A stretch of DNA of 64,000 nt from Paramacrobiotus metropolitanus. Taxonomy: Eukaryota > Tardigrada > Eutardigrada > Parachela > Macrobiotidae. The notes under the pieces are model-generated. The model saw only the letters and a program-made list of their open reading frames with translations. It was not told the DNA's origin and made no database searches. The translations under genes and the position numbers were made by a program. The DNA lies in the NCBI RefSeq assembly GCF_019649055.1, contig NW_026570256.1, positions 1 through 64,000 of the forward strand. The letters are read 5' to 3'. How positions within the stretch are numbered: the first letter of the stretch is position 1; every line of letters starts with the position of its first letter. This document shows, piece by piece, positions 1-12,170 of the stretch.

Positions 1-365
1 CGGATAAGCGGCGCTTATATTATAGGTCAGATACGTTGCATGGTGCAGATAGTCGTCGTCAAAATGCTATGGGCCGGAAAACCTTGGCCAGTGGTGAAAT
101 GGGCGTTTATTATTCATATGTTAATTGAGCGCATACTAACATTTTCACGACAAAAAAATTAAAGAACAGTAAAGGTTTCCATAAGCTACGGGTAGTGGAT
201 ATAAGTTAACCTTTAAGCAGATACAAATACAGTATTTTCGATTTTGGAACGCTTGACCTTGACAAGCTATCTGTATAAGCAAAATCAAGAAACATATTGC
301 GTTATTTGCACACAAATCTGATTTTAAAATCAAATTGTTTGTATAATTTTACTTGCGATGATAGA

Positions 366-860
366 CCACACGGGACTACGGAGACTATAGAGACTAAACG
401 GGAGTACAGGGACTACACGGGACCACGGAGACTGCAAAGAATGAACAGGGCTGGAGACTACAGAGTTTACAGGACCACGGAGACTACAAAGACTGAACGG
501 GACCACGGAGACTACGTAGACTACACGGGACTACAGAGACTACACGGGACTACAGAGACTACACGGGACTACGGAGACTACACGGGACTACAGAGACTAC
601 ACGGGACTACAGAGACTACACGGGACTACAGAGACTACACGGGACTACAGGGACTACAGAGACTACACGGGACTACGGTGACTACACGGGACTAAGGAGA
701 CTACAGAGACTGAACGGGACTACGGAGACTACAGAGACTCCACGGGACTACGGAGACTACGGAGACTACACGGGACTACGGAAACTACAGAGACTACACG
801 GGACTACGGAGACCCACACGGGACCACAGAGACTACAGAGACTACAAAAGACTACATCCG
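366..860. repeat. 19-bp minisatellite
   Basis: Tandem array of a roughly 19-bp unit, GACTACACGGGACTACAGA and close variants, itself built from two GACTAC-starting half units. It is imperfect at both ends and most regular at about 530-700. A 132-codon open frame runs through it only because the repeat lacks stops in that frame; it shows no protein signal beyond the repeat (TETTRDYGDYTG-like), so I do not call it a gene. Confidence 0.9.
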
Positions 861-999
861 ACTAAAGAGACCTTGCGAAACTTCTGGTATTACGGCGTAC
901 TCCGGAGACTGCCGAGGCTACAGGCGCCTACATGCGCTACGGGACTACACGTTAAAACTGTGATCCAGAAAATTGACGTGTACGAACTGTGCCATATCT

Positions 1000-1690
1000 A
1001 AAATCACTGGAAATTGTGATTAAGAAAAATTAAAATCAAAATAATGATCCAAAGGCTCGGTTAGAGCCACTGCTGAGGCGAACTCATTATGGGCAGAAAT
1101 CGGGCTCTTATTGTATGAGTTTATGGAATTGGACGCTTGTGACGGCGGCTGAACTGATTCAGAAACAACGGAGGCGGCATTGATCTCGGCGGCGGGCCGC
1201 CACACTGCATGGGCATTCAAAGTTAAACTCCGTCCAAAGCTGGCCAGAACAAACAACAATGCAGGGAAAAAGAACCTGCGGTTTCTTCCAGGCAGCTAGC
1301 AGGCAGCTCGTGCTCAGAACTGATAACGTTCGGTGACACCTTCTTGTTGTGCTTGCGGATACTGTAGCCGATGTAGTTGACAGCACATACATTTCTCTGT
1401 TCTGTTTCTGATCGCATTTTCATCATATTTGGAGAGATGATGGAGAACAATCTGTTGACACTGATTTTCTAAGCGCCCTTAGTAATTGCGAACCTAACAG
1501 TTCAACCGTGCAGGAGCATCGAAATGGTTTTTGATGATTGACGGAATTGCGATGAAAGCGCACCTGGAAAACTGGGAGTGACATTTCGCCGCACTCTACA
1601 GCCATCACTCGCCCTATTAGTAGAACTGGAAAGACGGCAACATTTTTCTATACATAGGTTTCTTAGGTTTACAATGTATAGCCATATCTA
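1000..1690. other. No confident gene; possible weak minus-strand exons
   Basis: No convincing coding gene. On the minus strand a short open stretch around 1,280-1,440 encodes a NVCAVNYIGYSIRKHNKK-like peptide that faintly recalls the C-terminal region of THAP9/P-element-type transposases, and 1,020-1,259 encodes a signal-peptide-like start. Neither has a supported start, splice structure or stop arrangement. Confidence 0.25.
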
Positions 1691-1695
1691 AGCAA

Positions 1696-2245
1696 TTGCC
1701 ACTTTCCACGTTTTATCGCTTGCCAGAACGCATAATGGCAATTGCCACTGCCGGTGGCAGTAGCCAGTGGCAAGTGCCACTACCACCTTTATCCCCTGCC
1801 CTGGGATGTTGCTACGATCCATTTTGCATCAGAATTCCATGCTGGCAGTATCATTTCGAAGATCTAGATAACTGCAAATTTGCTGCAGCTTTTCGGATAA
1901 CACTGGCAGAATTTTGTCCAGTACTGGAGCGCAGTAAGGCGGAAACTCTGATTTCCTGGATAGATTCCCTGACAGAGAAAGATTTAGAAGTAAATCAGTG
2001 TATTTCGCCGTATCTGGAACTGTCTTATGAGCTGAGTAGACTACGTAGAACGGACAGGTGAGGATGAAAGTGGAAATAAGTTGTGCCATAAACTGGCTTT
2101 TTGGTTTTGCAGATGGGACGAAGAACCACCAAGCAGCTTGGATGATGTGATATTGAATATATCCAACAGGATTTCCACCGAAAGTTTGGTTATGCAGACC
2201 CTTGCTTTGCTACTGCCGTGTAGTCCAGGCGACTCTACAAAGTAG
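1696..2245 (+). pseudogene. Truncated two-exon copy of an unnamed host gene family (paralogue at 20.3-21.2 kb)
   Basis: The C-terminal part matches the gene at 20,264-21,205. Shared blocks include CC-DPF-I-IP-W, a CP-L--- segment and an L(I/F)-W--SLT segment, followed by an LSYEL motif, an intron, then W-E-PP---LDD and ALLLPC. Exon 1 ends at the donor at 2,058; exon 2 runs 2,113-2,245 after a TTTTGCAG acceptor, and the joined frame ends in TAG. The N-terminal two thirds seen in the other copy are missing; the upstream sequence is instead a TGCCACTGCCGG-rich stretch with no good ATG. I do not recognise the family. The longer copy lies in a locus with an F-box-like exon, so a divergent F-box or adaptor protein is possible but unproven. 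Confidence 0.55.
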
Positions 2246-2311
2246 CAGCTTTGTTGACGCGGCCGAACCAATCGCTTGACGGACTTCTGCCGGCCGGTGG
2301 AAGCAATATAC

Positions 2312-2551
2312 GAGGATGCACGCAGTCAAACCGACAGTAAATTTTTCCGCAGAGACCAACCGACAACCGTGCACATAGTGCAAGCGACTGCCAACCATCC
2401 ATGGATGGCTGTCACCTATACCACACATGGTGCAAACGACACCTCCCTTCCACGGGTGGCTGTTATGTGAAAAAAATAATCCACTTGTGAGCGTGGTTGT
2501 CGGTTGGTCTCGCTGAAAAAATTTACTGTCGGTTCGACTGCGCGCATCCTC
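2312..2551. mobile_element. MITE with ~57-bp terminal inverted repeats
   Basis: The left end (2,312-2,369) starts GAGGATGCACGCAGTC and the right end (2,495-2,551) is its imperfect reverse complement, ending GACTGCGCGCATCCTC. The interior carries smaller internal repeats (AACCATCCATGGATGG). There is no coding capacity. A target-site duplication is not clear. It lies just downstream of the truncated gene copy. Confidence 0.75.
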
Positions 2552-2559
2552 ATGCATGT

Positions 2560-4105
2560 AATGTATGTGAACTGAAGGGGCGGAGCACCAGTGATTTAAG
2601 TGAAACTGATGAAATGAACCGGTTCAATTTGTCAGTTCGAGCATCCAGTTACTCTTAACTCTAGTAGGGGCGTTCCTATGAGTTTCAGTGTATCCCTTGC
2701 TTATTTACCGGTAAGGCGGTAACTAATAACTAAGTGCTTTCTTAACAGCCGGTTTAATTACCAGTTGCTCGTATTTTGTTCCCGATGCGGACGAAACATT
2801 TGGCACTGGGTGTGATGCCGCAAGTGCTTTGTTAAAAAAGACCAGCAAGAAGCTGTTTATCAGAACGGGCCATACGCTTTTTTTAATCTTTGCGTTTGAA
2901 GATAATGCGATAATGCGACAGTGCTATAAGGCACGAACCCTTCACATGCCAACTGGCACCAGTTTCATTTGAATATATTTTTTTGAATGATAATATGAAT
3001 AAATCTATGCATTCTTATTGGTGTTGTTCGTGGTTTCCAGTAAATTCAGCAGTAAATTCAGCCAGAGCTTGCCATCTAAGTACCGTACGTAATACATACT
3101 GCCATCTTACAAGTTTCTAAAACGACTGCTTCTTTTCTGTTTTTTTTCTGTTTCAAAAAAAGGCTGAGCCGGTAGACACTAATTACGGACAATTGATTCA
3201 AAATTTATAGGACAGCTGCAAATTAACGGCTTCTTGAAAGTTGATAGACAGACTGCTGCGATCCTATCGTGTAATTTATAATTTTATTAACTTTTGCAGT
3301 TAATAAATCGGTGAACGTAACGTCCGACTGATCCGATTCCGAGTATCTACGAGATCGCAAATGGCAACGAGCAAATATGCACTCGAAAAAATTGCAAGCT
3401 GCTGTAATCTTACGGAACAAATGAATTAAGCGGTTCACATTAGGCCAACCTGATGCCCGTAGCGAGTCCTTAATCAGTATAACTTAGGTACAGGCTGTAA
3501 TTAATGATAAGTACAGTCTGTACTGTCTGTACTTGTACATACAGTGCAGGGACATCAAGTAACGCAAACAGTGTAAATTAAATTTCAAACACAACGCAAA
3601 TTAAATTATATTTTAATAGGCAGTGGCCATCCAAATAACAATAACTGCAGACGCTGGCACACTACTTGAAATTTAAAACCGTTAATCTATCGTGTCGCAG
3701 GTCACTGTCGCTGCCGTCGCGCCATGTTTTTTGCTACGCCGCCTGCGCATAGCACCAGCAAGGTCGCGGCGGTAGCGGCACTGTCACGCTTATATACCGC
3801 GTCGCTGTAGTCGCGTCGTCTTTCTGGCTGTACCAGGGCATACCACTAGCACGGTCGCTCCTGTAGCGGCACTGTCTCGCATCCGTACCGTGTCGCTGTC
3901 GTCGCATCGTATTATTAGCTGCCACTTCTCAACTTCTCTGTTAGTAGTCGCGAAGTTTGGTCCGCAACGAGACAGTGACAACAGACGCCAGGTTTGGTAC
4001 AGATCCAGCCACTTCTGAATGCCAGCTACCAGGTGATCGCAGCATAAAACGCCGATTAAAACGAAACCATCCACCTTGACGAAACTATCGAACTATGTAC
4101 AGTAC
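2560..4105. other. Non-coding stretch with one imperfect ~106-bp tandem duplication
   Basis: No gene seen. At about 3,718-3,915 an imperfect tandem duplication is recognisable: both halves contain AGCAC-GGTCGC, a GTAGCGGCACTGTC core and a CGTCGCTGT-GTCGC end. The rest is AT-rich and unremarkable. Confidence 0.5.
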
Positions 4106-4109
4106 TAGT

Positions 4110-5240
4110 ACTCACTTGTCAGTTTATATACGAGGAGGGAACAAGCAGTCAAGACTCGAATAGTCAAGACTCAAGACACTTTGAACACTCGTGTGGCTGC
4201 AAATCTGGCTTAACAGTCAACCGCGGAAGGCTGACAATCCACGTTTTAACTTGGCCAACGCGTTCCTAACGCGAAAAGAGCTCCTCGTAGACCTGACGCT
4301 ATAACGAACTCCCACCCACAGCCAATGAGCAGGGCGCTATCCACCGAATCTTAATTGCGCATAGGACTCATAATTTTCTCCGCTTCGATTGCAACCATTG
4401 CTGTTACCAACCACCGCATCTGAACATACATGCGATATTGGATTTTTTGAATGACAATGTCATTTCTCCTTTCATAAAACAATTTTGATATTTTGTTTTT
4501 GCTGACACTTTTCCGCTGAATTTCACTCATTAATCAAACTAATTTAGAAACTAATCGATTTAGAAACGAAAGACACGCTGTCCAACGTCATGTTGGCGAA
4601 CAGAACGTTTGTTACTGTGCGCTTTCTTTATCTTTATAAGCGATATATTGAATAACAGAATTCATACAAGTCGTACTGCTTCGATTTTTTAAATTAGTTA
4701 TTGCTGTACAATAAAACAATCTCCACTGCAAAATACAATGGTTTCCAAAAGTAGTGGCAAAATACCGAAACTGTTTAGTTCTTTTCTCACAGCGGCGCCC
4801 GTTTTGTTTACTACCGACTGCACTACGCGATGCACTGCAGGATGTACATCAGGTTGTACTACAGTATGCCCATCGAGTTGTACTACAGGATGAACATTAG
4901 GGTGTACTACAGGCTGTACATCAGATTGCGCTGCACGTTGTATTCAATTAATTTTAAAGACCATCATTATTATAAACATAAAAAATTAATATAAAACACC
5001 TCTTGCGCTTTATTTGCTTTTCAACGTTAACTCAAGATTAAGTAGCTTCCATTCTAAAATGCAATAAATTCTCATTTCAGATTTGATTTAGACAATGTCT
5101 TTACCACGATGAACTGGATGCGCAGACTTATCATTTTGTTTTATCAAAGTTTACCATGAAGCCTTTAAAAAATCACAACCTAAAATGATGTTATTTTATA
5201 AGGGCTTTAAATAAATTGCACAATATGAAGTGCGGGCGAA
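4110..5240. repeat. Left arm of a diverged long inverted repeat
   Basis: This arm is the reverse complement, with scattered mismatches and indels, of 13,515-14,630. Matching landmarks are GAGGGAACAAGCA at the outer edge, CGCGTTCCTAACGCGAAAA, CCCACCCACAGCCAATGAGCAG and a 12-bp minisatellite (GTTGTACTACAG/GATGTACATCAG) at about 4,812-4,945. A second patch of the same 12-bp repeat lies at 5,456-5,570. The arms are non-coding and may be the ends of one old foldback-type transposon or two inverted copies of one repeat family. Confidence 0.75.
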
Positions 5241-5898
5241 GCAAAAATGTATAATTATGGAAAGTTAATTTGGACTTGCCAGATCTAACGTTTAATTTGA
5301 CTGAGAATGAAAACATTGAATCTTCTAACTGAATTGATGCATAGAGCAGGTATTGACATTTTTTTTTTAAAAATGACTTTTAAAAAAAACAAAATGACAT
5401 AATGGTGACCTTTTTTGTATAACGGCGCCAGTCAGGTTGTATTTCAAACTGGAGTGTTGCACTACAAGTTGCACTACGCATTGTACTGTGAGAAATAAAT
5501 TAGGTCGTACTGCAGGATGTACATCAGGTTATGCTACAGAGTACAAGGTATACTACAGGTCGTATTATAAAATTTATGAAACATTAAAAAGCTACTAACA
5601 TTTAAAAGTACTGTAAAAATGGTACATCACTGCTTCTTTTTCTTGGTGGTATTAATATTGAAAATACACATAATATATGTAATTTAATAGCTCTTGATAC
5701 AATTAACGTGGTTTTGGTAGTTTGCTTTAATGAAGAGTAATTCAAGTATGCTGGCTGGTGGGCTAAATTTAGCTCCACCAAGCCAGCGGAGTTTCTTTAA
5801 CTTTTTCCTTTCAGAATGCAATAGAAGCAGCTTTTTTCTGTAGTAGAATGTTCAGTAATTTTTTCTGAGTCTTGCAACTGTAAGTTTGTACGGATTGG

Positions 5899-7131
5899 TT
5901 GTATATAATCGATATGGGGACCAAAAAACGCTGCAGCTTGTCTTCAGTGGCTTATTACCATCTAAATATACAGGGCATTAATAACCGCAGTTCGACCAAG
6001 CATAATTTGGTTGAAAGTATTCTTCTCTCTGATGATAACATTTCTAAAATTTTCTGTATTTCGGAATCTCATCTTTCATCTTCGGATCCTGATCAATTAT
6101 ATGAAGTCCCTGGATATAAGCTGTTTCGTAAAGATCGCAGTAAAGACCACTGTAAAGTTCGCGGCGGAGGTCTCCTGCTGTATGTGCCCAATTATATCAG
6201 CAGTAAACTCGTTGATTGCAAAGAAACGTATGCTCATTGTGAAAGTTTGTGGGTTTTATTACAAATCGGAAAGCGAAAAGTATTGGTGGGTTTGATTTAC
6301 CGTGCTCCGGATTCCAACGCTTCAGATACAAAATATTTGTTTGCGCATATCGATAATACCCTGTCTCGGTTCCCTGATTGTGATTACGTGCTTACGGGAG
6401 ACTTGAATATCGATACTTCCATCAGTAGTACTCCGTACCACCGCTATTACCATGATCTGCAAACAAATTTTAATCTCGACGAAAAGGTGATAGGTTATAC
6501 TCGCGTGGCCAACAGGAAAATGAAGAAGGATAACATGAATTCTATCAGCTGCACCAAAATCGATACTATGCTATGCTCCCCACTTTCCCTGTATGCCAGT
6601 ATGCCTGCTACCGATGTCAGTTTTTCGGATCATCGCCTGTGTCGTACTGTTGCACAGTACAAATCTAAAATTCCAGTTCACAAAACAATTCAATTTCGAT
6701 TGTGGAGCCATACGGACGATAACAAGTTTTTAAATGAAATCGGTGAAACAGTGAAGCGCTACGAACAGTATGATGAACAACGTGACGTAAATGAAGTTGT
6801 GGAGAATTTCGTGCAAGACCTCTCAGCTGTGGTTGACAAATGTTTTCCTACACGCTCCCGCCGTGTAAAGCGTGCATCTCCACCGTGGATGAACGATGAT
6901 TTAGAAGCTATGCGAAAGATTAAAGACCAACTGTACGAAGAGAAATGCAGATCACGTGGGACACCGATGTACGATCAGCAAGCCCGAGAGTATAAGCGAG
7001 TGAAGCTAGAAGTAACGTGCAGTCCTTACGCAAATGGTGAATCAGTCGCTGAAGGGGGGAGTGTTTCCTTCCGTCTTCAAAAAAGCCGAAGTTTACCCCT
7101 TGCCAAAAAGTGTTTCTCCGCAGTGTGTTGA
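5899..7131 (+). pseudogene. LINE endonuclease ORF (5' part)
   Basis: Endonuclease/exonuclease/phosphatase-family domain that would nick target DNA. Visible motifs: HLNIQGI near the start, a SESHL block, RGGGLLLYVP, LIYRAPDS, LTGDLNID, KIDTMLCS and the catalytic SDHR near residue 250. The last part, from about residue 370, reads out of frame into RT sequence and is not native. No ATG-linked upstream ORF1 (gag-like) is seen. The reading frame stays open through the domain, so decay is mainly by deletion. Confidence 0.8.
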
Positions 7132-8446
7132 TGACTTCCGCCCCATTTCGCTACTTTGTAATTTCTCGAAGGTGTTTGAGAAATGCGTCCAATTGCAGTT
7201 AGTGCGTTTTTTGAAAGAACAACAGATCTTATCCCCAAATCAGTCTGGATTCAGAGACGGTCATTCTTGTGAAACGCTATTGTTAAAAACAACGGAGAAA
7301 TGGAAGAAGGCATTGGATAGCAGGAATGTGACAGCAGTGTGTTTTTTAGACCTCAAGAAAGCATTTGACAGTGTAAGCCATTCGCGACTACTGGACAAGA
7401 TGAAGAAAATCGGAGCCGGGAATATCGTAGTGAAATGGCTACATAGTTACCTTACCGGCAGAGTGCAAAGAGTACGAGATGGGAAACGAACATCCGACTG
7501 GCTGCCATTAACATCTGGCGTCCCGCAGGGCACAGTGCTAGGACCAATCCTGTTTACCATCTACATTAATGATGTACTTACTGTTAACACAGAAGATTGT
7601 GAGGTTGATTGTTTTGCAGACGACACAATTGTCCATGCAACTGGAAAAACGAAAAGTATTGCTGCCGCTAAACTGAACGCTGGACTGGTGCGTGTCGGCC
7701 AGGTTATGGAAGAAAATCTCTTGCACGTAAATGGAAAGAAATGCCAAGCCATTTACTTATGTTCTGACCGAAACAAACAACCGGATCCGGAAGTCGTCAT
7801 CAACAGGTCGGTTGTCAGCATTGCAAAATGTTTACGGTATCTCGGCGTTGAGATCGATTACCACTTGAAGTGGAGTGAGCAGTTCAGAAAGGTGCAGCGG
7901 AAGGGGAATTTCGGCATTGCCATGATTAAGCGGGCACAAGAAGGGCTCAGCATGTTACAGCGCAAAGGTCTTTACCACGCTTGCTTTGGATGCCATATCG
8001 GACACCAGTCGCCGGTATGGTCTGCAGCGTCTTCGACTGAGCGCGACAAGCTGGACGGACTGCAACGTAAAGCTTTGAAAACCATCACTGATTACAAGAT
8101 GCCGGTTACTCCGGAACTGTATCAGAAGTTGGGTATTCCTCACATATTCGACCGATGGCGTCAGAGCGATGCGGTGTGGTTGTTCAAGTTCTGGAACAAA
8201 GATCAGTTCTCACTTCCGGCCTACCTCCTGGACATGATCCAAGTAAAAGATAACACCGCGCACTACAACTTGCGGAAGCCGGCCCGGATCGATGTTACGC
8301 GGGCAAAGAAAGTTTTCGGAGGGTCGACTATGGAAATGCGACTAAAGCGTCTTCTTGATAAAATTCTTGCTGTTAATCCTAAAATTCTCGAAGCTAGTTC
8401 TGTGCCTTCTTTTAAATTTCTACTCAGATCTGTTAATCTCTCTTAA
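7034..8446 (+). pseudogene. LINE reverse transcriptase ORF (3' part)
   Basis: Reverse transcriptase fingers and palm are clear: FRPISLLCNFSKVFEK, NQSGFRDGHSCETLL, CFLDLKKAFDSVSH, SGVPQGTVLGPILF, YINDV and the catalytic FADDT (YxDD-equivalent). A C-terminal region with RYLGVEID and SPVW follows. There is no obvious RNase H domain. The frame is intact over 470 codons. The start shown is not a genuine initiation site, because the upstream frame carries the endonuclease. Confidence 0.85.
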
Positions 8447-8539
8447 ATGTTTTGTTAACAGAAAATTGTTTTGTTCGACCAGACTTGAAGTCCCTTCGGG
8501 GTTGTCTGCTCTTGTGCCGTAATAATAATAATAATAAAG

Positions 8540-9388
8540 TGTCGTTAACATTGTAATTGTAGCATCTTATAAGGAATTATCGGAGATAATTAATGTTAAT
8601 TCTGGCGAGCGGCATGCTTTTGCCTCGCCTTTGACATCAATGTTCTGTCGCGCGACAGATTTATTGGTGGCCATCTAGGTGGTCAGATAACATTTCCTGA
8701 TGTTGCTCTGGTTTTCATGCTGCTTTCTGCAGCTTTGCATGCCCATCTACCAGTGGTGAAAATCTTTGATGCAGTTCACATCGATCGCGATTTTGTGAAA
8801 ATTCTGGAATAAAATTCCATGTTGCTGTGCTTTAGTGTATTTGCTCCTGCCATATGCTCCTTCATTATGTTATAGCGTAATCTTGTCCGCGGCATATCTT
8901 GTCGACAATTATTACGTCGTGTCTCTCATGAATTGTATATAGCCGCTTGTGTTTCGTACGATCAATTTTTGGAGGTCCCTGTTTACGTTTTCTTTATCGA
9001 GGATCAGTAATAATTTCCCTTTACATAATAAATATTGGCTTTTTATTTGTGAGTACCACCGTATTGGCGGTCGCCCCGTTCTTCCAGCCCGGCATATTGC
9101 CGGGTGCGCAAAATGCCCAACTTCATTTGCTTGCATTCTGGCTACCCTTGTACGTGTACTCTGTGCTCTTCTCATATCACTGCGAATCAAGTTGTAACAG
9201 ATTTAGCGCATCTTTATTCATATGACTTTTACGATTTTCCTGCACGATTTTTGACGTCAAATTTGATTTTTAATCGTTTTTTGCGTTATCATCTTCGTGA
9301 CTCAGCCGTATCCGATTCGACAATTAATATCTTTGCCTTTGGTATTGCTTCAATCTTCCACTCTATCCTATCTGACGCATCGGATTAA
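8540..9388. other. Leader of the DIRS-type element; no gene
   Basis: No coding gene. It contains a perfect palindrome CCCGGCA-TAT-TGCCGGG at 9,088-9,104, upstream of the gag-like ORF, and probably holds the 5' untranslated end of the tyrosine-recombinase element. I could not find the split direct or inverted termini that would fix the element boundary. Confidence 0.4.
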
Positions 9389-10606
9389 TTGTGGACGCTG
9401 GGATTCACAATGGGACGCACATGGAAAACGGTTGATGCGCCTGCTGCCGTCGGGCGTAACTCCAGAAGGATCTCCAAGCCTGCACCGCGACGTGGCCGGC
9501 CACCTCGTGCGCCCACTCTAAAGGTTACTACTGCTCGTCCAAAGCCTGATCGGTTGTCAGAACTTCTTGCACGTAAGCGGCAATTGTCTGCAGAAATCAA
9601 TGAACTGACAGGGACTTCTGAACATTCACCAGTATCACCCCCCTCATCGTTGCGTAGTGTTCGGTTTTCTCCTTCTCCTGAGCGTACAGGTAACGGTAGC
9701 GTTGTGTATGTGCCTACCAAGAAAAGCTCTAATGCTGCAGTTCCCAGCGTTTTTAACCGGCTTGGTGTAAAGCCTGACGCATTAATTCAGTATTCAGATG
9801 ATATCACTGACCTGCCAGCCGTTGCTGAAAAACTGAGCAGAGATTTGTTTGATCATTCTGCGTTCGTTGATTTCACCGAATTATTTTCCTTGTCATTTGT
9901 TTTCGAGTTAAATTTACCTAAAGTGCGTCGTGACGAATTTGTTCAACCATTATCAGCCGTATCAGCGGCCGGCCAGCGCGCTAGTGCCATGACCTTTACA
10001 ATGTGGACTCGATGTTATCACATTTTCATGTCTTACCGGATTTACAACAAGCCAGAGTTTGTTTTGCCAATGTTAAAATATCTCGACATTATGGAAAGTT
10101 TTGCTCATTCATTTGACACCGCTCAGTGGTTTAATTACGATCAGCGCTTTCGAATGTTTGTTCGTATGCACCCGAATAATGCCGCCATTTGGTCTAAGAC
10201 TGATCATGAAATTTATAGAGAGTGCTTTATGACTGTATTTCCCAGTATGCGTCCAAGTGGAAGTCAGGCAGCGTCTTTTGAACGTTCGACACAGTCAAGT
10301 GTTCCACCACCATCCTACTGCTGTTACAAGTGTTTTATTCCTGGCCACTGGATCCAGAAACGCCCTAATCGCCGTAAGGATCCTCCTAATCGTTACCCGG
10401 AACCCCAGCTTTTTCGCGGGCGCAACGAGACGGATGACCGTCTCTGTTCCGAATGGCAACGCGGATTCTGCACTCCACCATGCCAGTACGGGAAGTTGCG
10501 CCGCTGTGCAACGTGTGACACCGGTTCCCATGGTTTGCGCACCTGCAAGAAGCGCTCTAATGTCGGCGAAGCCGCCGCGAACCGCGTCGACACCTCTCAA
10601 GCCTGA
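9389..10606 (+). CDS. Gag-like nucleocapsid protein of the DIRS-type element
   Basis: A 405-codon frame, the true ATG possibly at 9,410. The N-terminal third is basic, Pro/Ser-rich and low in complexity. The middle is a mostly helical capsid-like region (MTFTMWTRCYHIFMSY, then MLKYLDIMESFAHSFD). The C-terminus has a CYKCFIPGHW zinc-knuckle-like block, whose final Cys is replaced in KRPNRR, and a second Cys/His cluster (CSEWQRGFCTPPCQYG, then CATCDTGSHGLRTCKK). This order, a knuckle then a CCCH-like cluster, is typical of DIRS-group gag proteins. The frame itself is open. The RT frame overlaps its 3' end. Confidence 0.7.
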   Translation: MWTLGFTMGRTWKTVDAPAAVGRNSRRISKPAPRRGRPPRAPTLKVTTARPKPDRLSELLARKRQLSAEINELTGTSEHSPVSPPSSLRSVRFSPSPERTGNGSVVYVPTKKSSNAAVPSVFNRLGVKPDALIQYSDDITDLPAVAEKLSRDLFDHSAFVDFTELFSLSFVFELNLPKVRRDEFVQPLSAVSAAGQRASAMTFTMWTRCYHIFMSYRIYNKPEFVLPMLKYLDIMESFAHSFDTAQWFNYDQRFRMFVRMHPNNAAIWSKTDHEIYRECFMTVFPSMRPSGSQAASFERSTQSSVPPPSYCCYKCFIPGHWIQKRPNRRKDPPNRYPEPQLFRGRNETDDRLCSEWQRGFCTPPCQYGKLRRCATCDTGSHGLRTCKKRSNVGEAAANRVDTSQA

Positions 10607-12170
10607 TGCGTTTCGGCATTACGTGCGCAATCATCCTGACCAGCATTTTGTAAGTGTGATTGTTGACATGATCACTAATGGTGCAGATATTGGTTAATTC
10701 GGGCCTGTTTGTTCTCGTTTTACCGCTAACGCTAAAACTGCGCGCGATCACCATGACGCTTCGCTAAAAGCTATCGAAAAAGAAGTTTTGTTGGGACATA
10801 CAGTCGGTCCTTTTACGAAGCCGCCATTTAAGCATTTTTCTATCAGTTCACTCGGCGTGCGTGAAAAGAAGCTGAGTGGACATCGAGTTATTCTTGATTT
10901 ATCCCGGCCAGTTGGTAATAGTGTCAACGATTATATCGATGCTGAAGCGTACACGGTCTCTTATTGTGCAGTTGACGATGCCGTTCAATTGTTGACACGT
11001 ATGGGAGTCGGGGCGTTAATGTGTAAACAGGATATTAAGCATGCTTTTCGCTTATTTGCTGTGCGTTCTGCCGATTGGCCTTTGTTAGGCTATAAAGTTG
11101 GAAATCACTTTTATTACGATATTGTTCTGCCATTCGGTGGAATATCGTCTCCGCGTCTTTTTTGCATGATCTCTGACGCTTTACATTGGATTGTGGCAAA
11201 TGTTTCAGGAAAATTTAGCATTTTGCATTATGTTGATGATTTCTTCATTGTTGAACTTACGGTGGAAGCCTGCCAGTTTATCGTTAACCTGTTACTGCAA
11301 ATTGCTCAAGATCTCGGTATTCCTTTTTCCTTCGACAAAGCTGAAGGTCCTTCAACCTGTTTGCCGTTTCTTGGTATCACTTTTAATTCAGTGTCACAAA
11401 CTTTATCCCTCCCAGCGGGTAAATTAGAACAACTTATTGCGTTAATTAATGTGTGGCTGGCGCAGCCCATTTGGTCCAAGACTGAGCTTCAAAGCCTCTT
11501 CGGCTCATTGCAGTTTGCCGCAAAGTGTGTTCCTGCTGGACTTTTATTCACGCGTAGACTAATTAATCTGCTATCTTCGCCAGATCCAAATCGAATCGTT
11601 ATCACTAATGATATTTATGATGATCTTCGTTGGTGGGCAGAGTTTTTGCCAAAGTGGAATGGCTGTGCCTCATTCCTGTCTGTTAACTGGTCTCATCCTG
11701 ACGCTCTTCATCTGTATACAGATGCAGCTGCCGGCACCGGTTTAGCCGCGTATTTTGATGGGGAATGGTTTGCATGCCGCTGGCCATCACAGGAAATTGC
11801 TCAACGGTGCATCGCATTTCTGGAAATCATTCCTGTTTATGTTGCGTGCTTAGTTTGGGCAGGAAAATTTCGGAAACAACGAATTATTTTTCATTGTGAC
11901 AACATGGCGGTGGTTCAGTGCTGGTGTACACTTAATTCAAAAAATTCTGACATTGTGCATGCTTTGCGAAAAATTTTAATGGTTGCAGCTTTGAATAATT
12001 TTACAATGACTGTAAAACATGTTTCGGGCATTGATAATGTAATTGCCGATTCACTTTCCCGTTTCGAATTTGTCCGTTTTTGCGCAGCTGCTCCGAATGC
12101 TTGTATGCGTCCAGTAAATGTGCCTGATTTTTGGTCTGATATCTTGCAGATGCAACAGTCTACCATTTGA
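10601..12170 (+). pseudogene. DIRS-type reverse transcriptase-RNase H
   Basis: Continuous in one frame except for a TAA at 10,695-10,697. The N-terminal NHPDQHFV and GPFTKPPF blocks are DIRS-specific lead-ins to the RT. RT motifs: KQDIKHAF, LPFGGISSPRLF and the catalytic YVDDFF near 11,230, then PFLGI. RNase H follows with LYTDAAAGTG, a central E (AFLEIIP), HCDNMAVV and a terminal D (NVIADSLSRF), so all four acidic positions are present. The single stop is the only clear defect in this ORF. Confidence 0.85.

Larger units (their letters stand above)
5899..8537 (+). mobile_element. Decayed non-LTR retrotransposon (LINE, CR1/Jockey-like)
   Basis: The element has an apurinic-type endonuclease region, then a reverse transcriptase in another frame, and ends in a (TAA)n tail at about 8,519-8,537 after a short AGTCCCTTCGGGGTTGTC hairpin. 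The linker between endonuclease and RT is much shorter than in full-length LINEs, and the frame changes there, so the copy carries an internal deletion near 7,010 and is dead. It sits between the arms of the long inverted repeat. The clade is uncertain; CR1/Jockey-like is a family-level guess from the RT, and the TAA tail is also seen in I-type elements. Confidence 0.85.

Noticed and set aside
297-695. 132-codon ORF over the minisatellite
   Set aside because: The protein is only the translated 19-bp repeat; no independent coding signal.
1159-1450. THAP9/P-element-like transposase fragment
   Set aside because: Only one short weak motif; insufficient to call.
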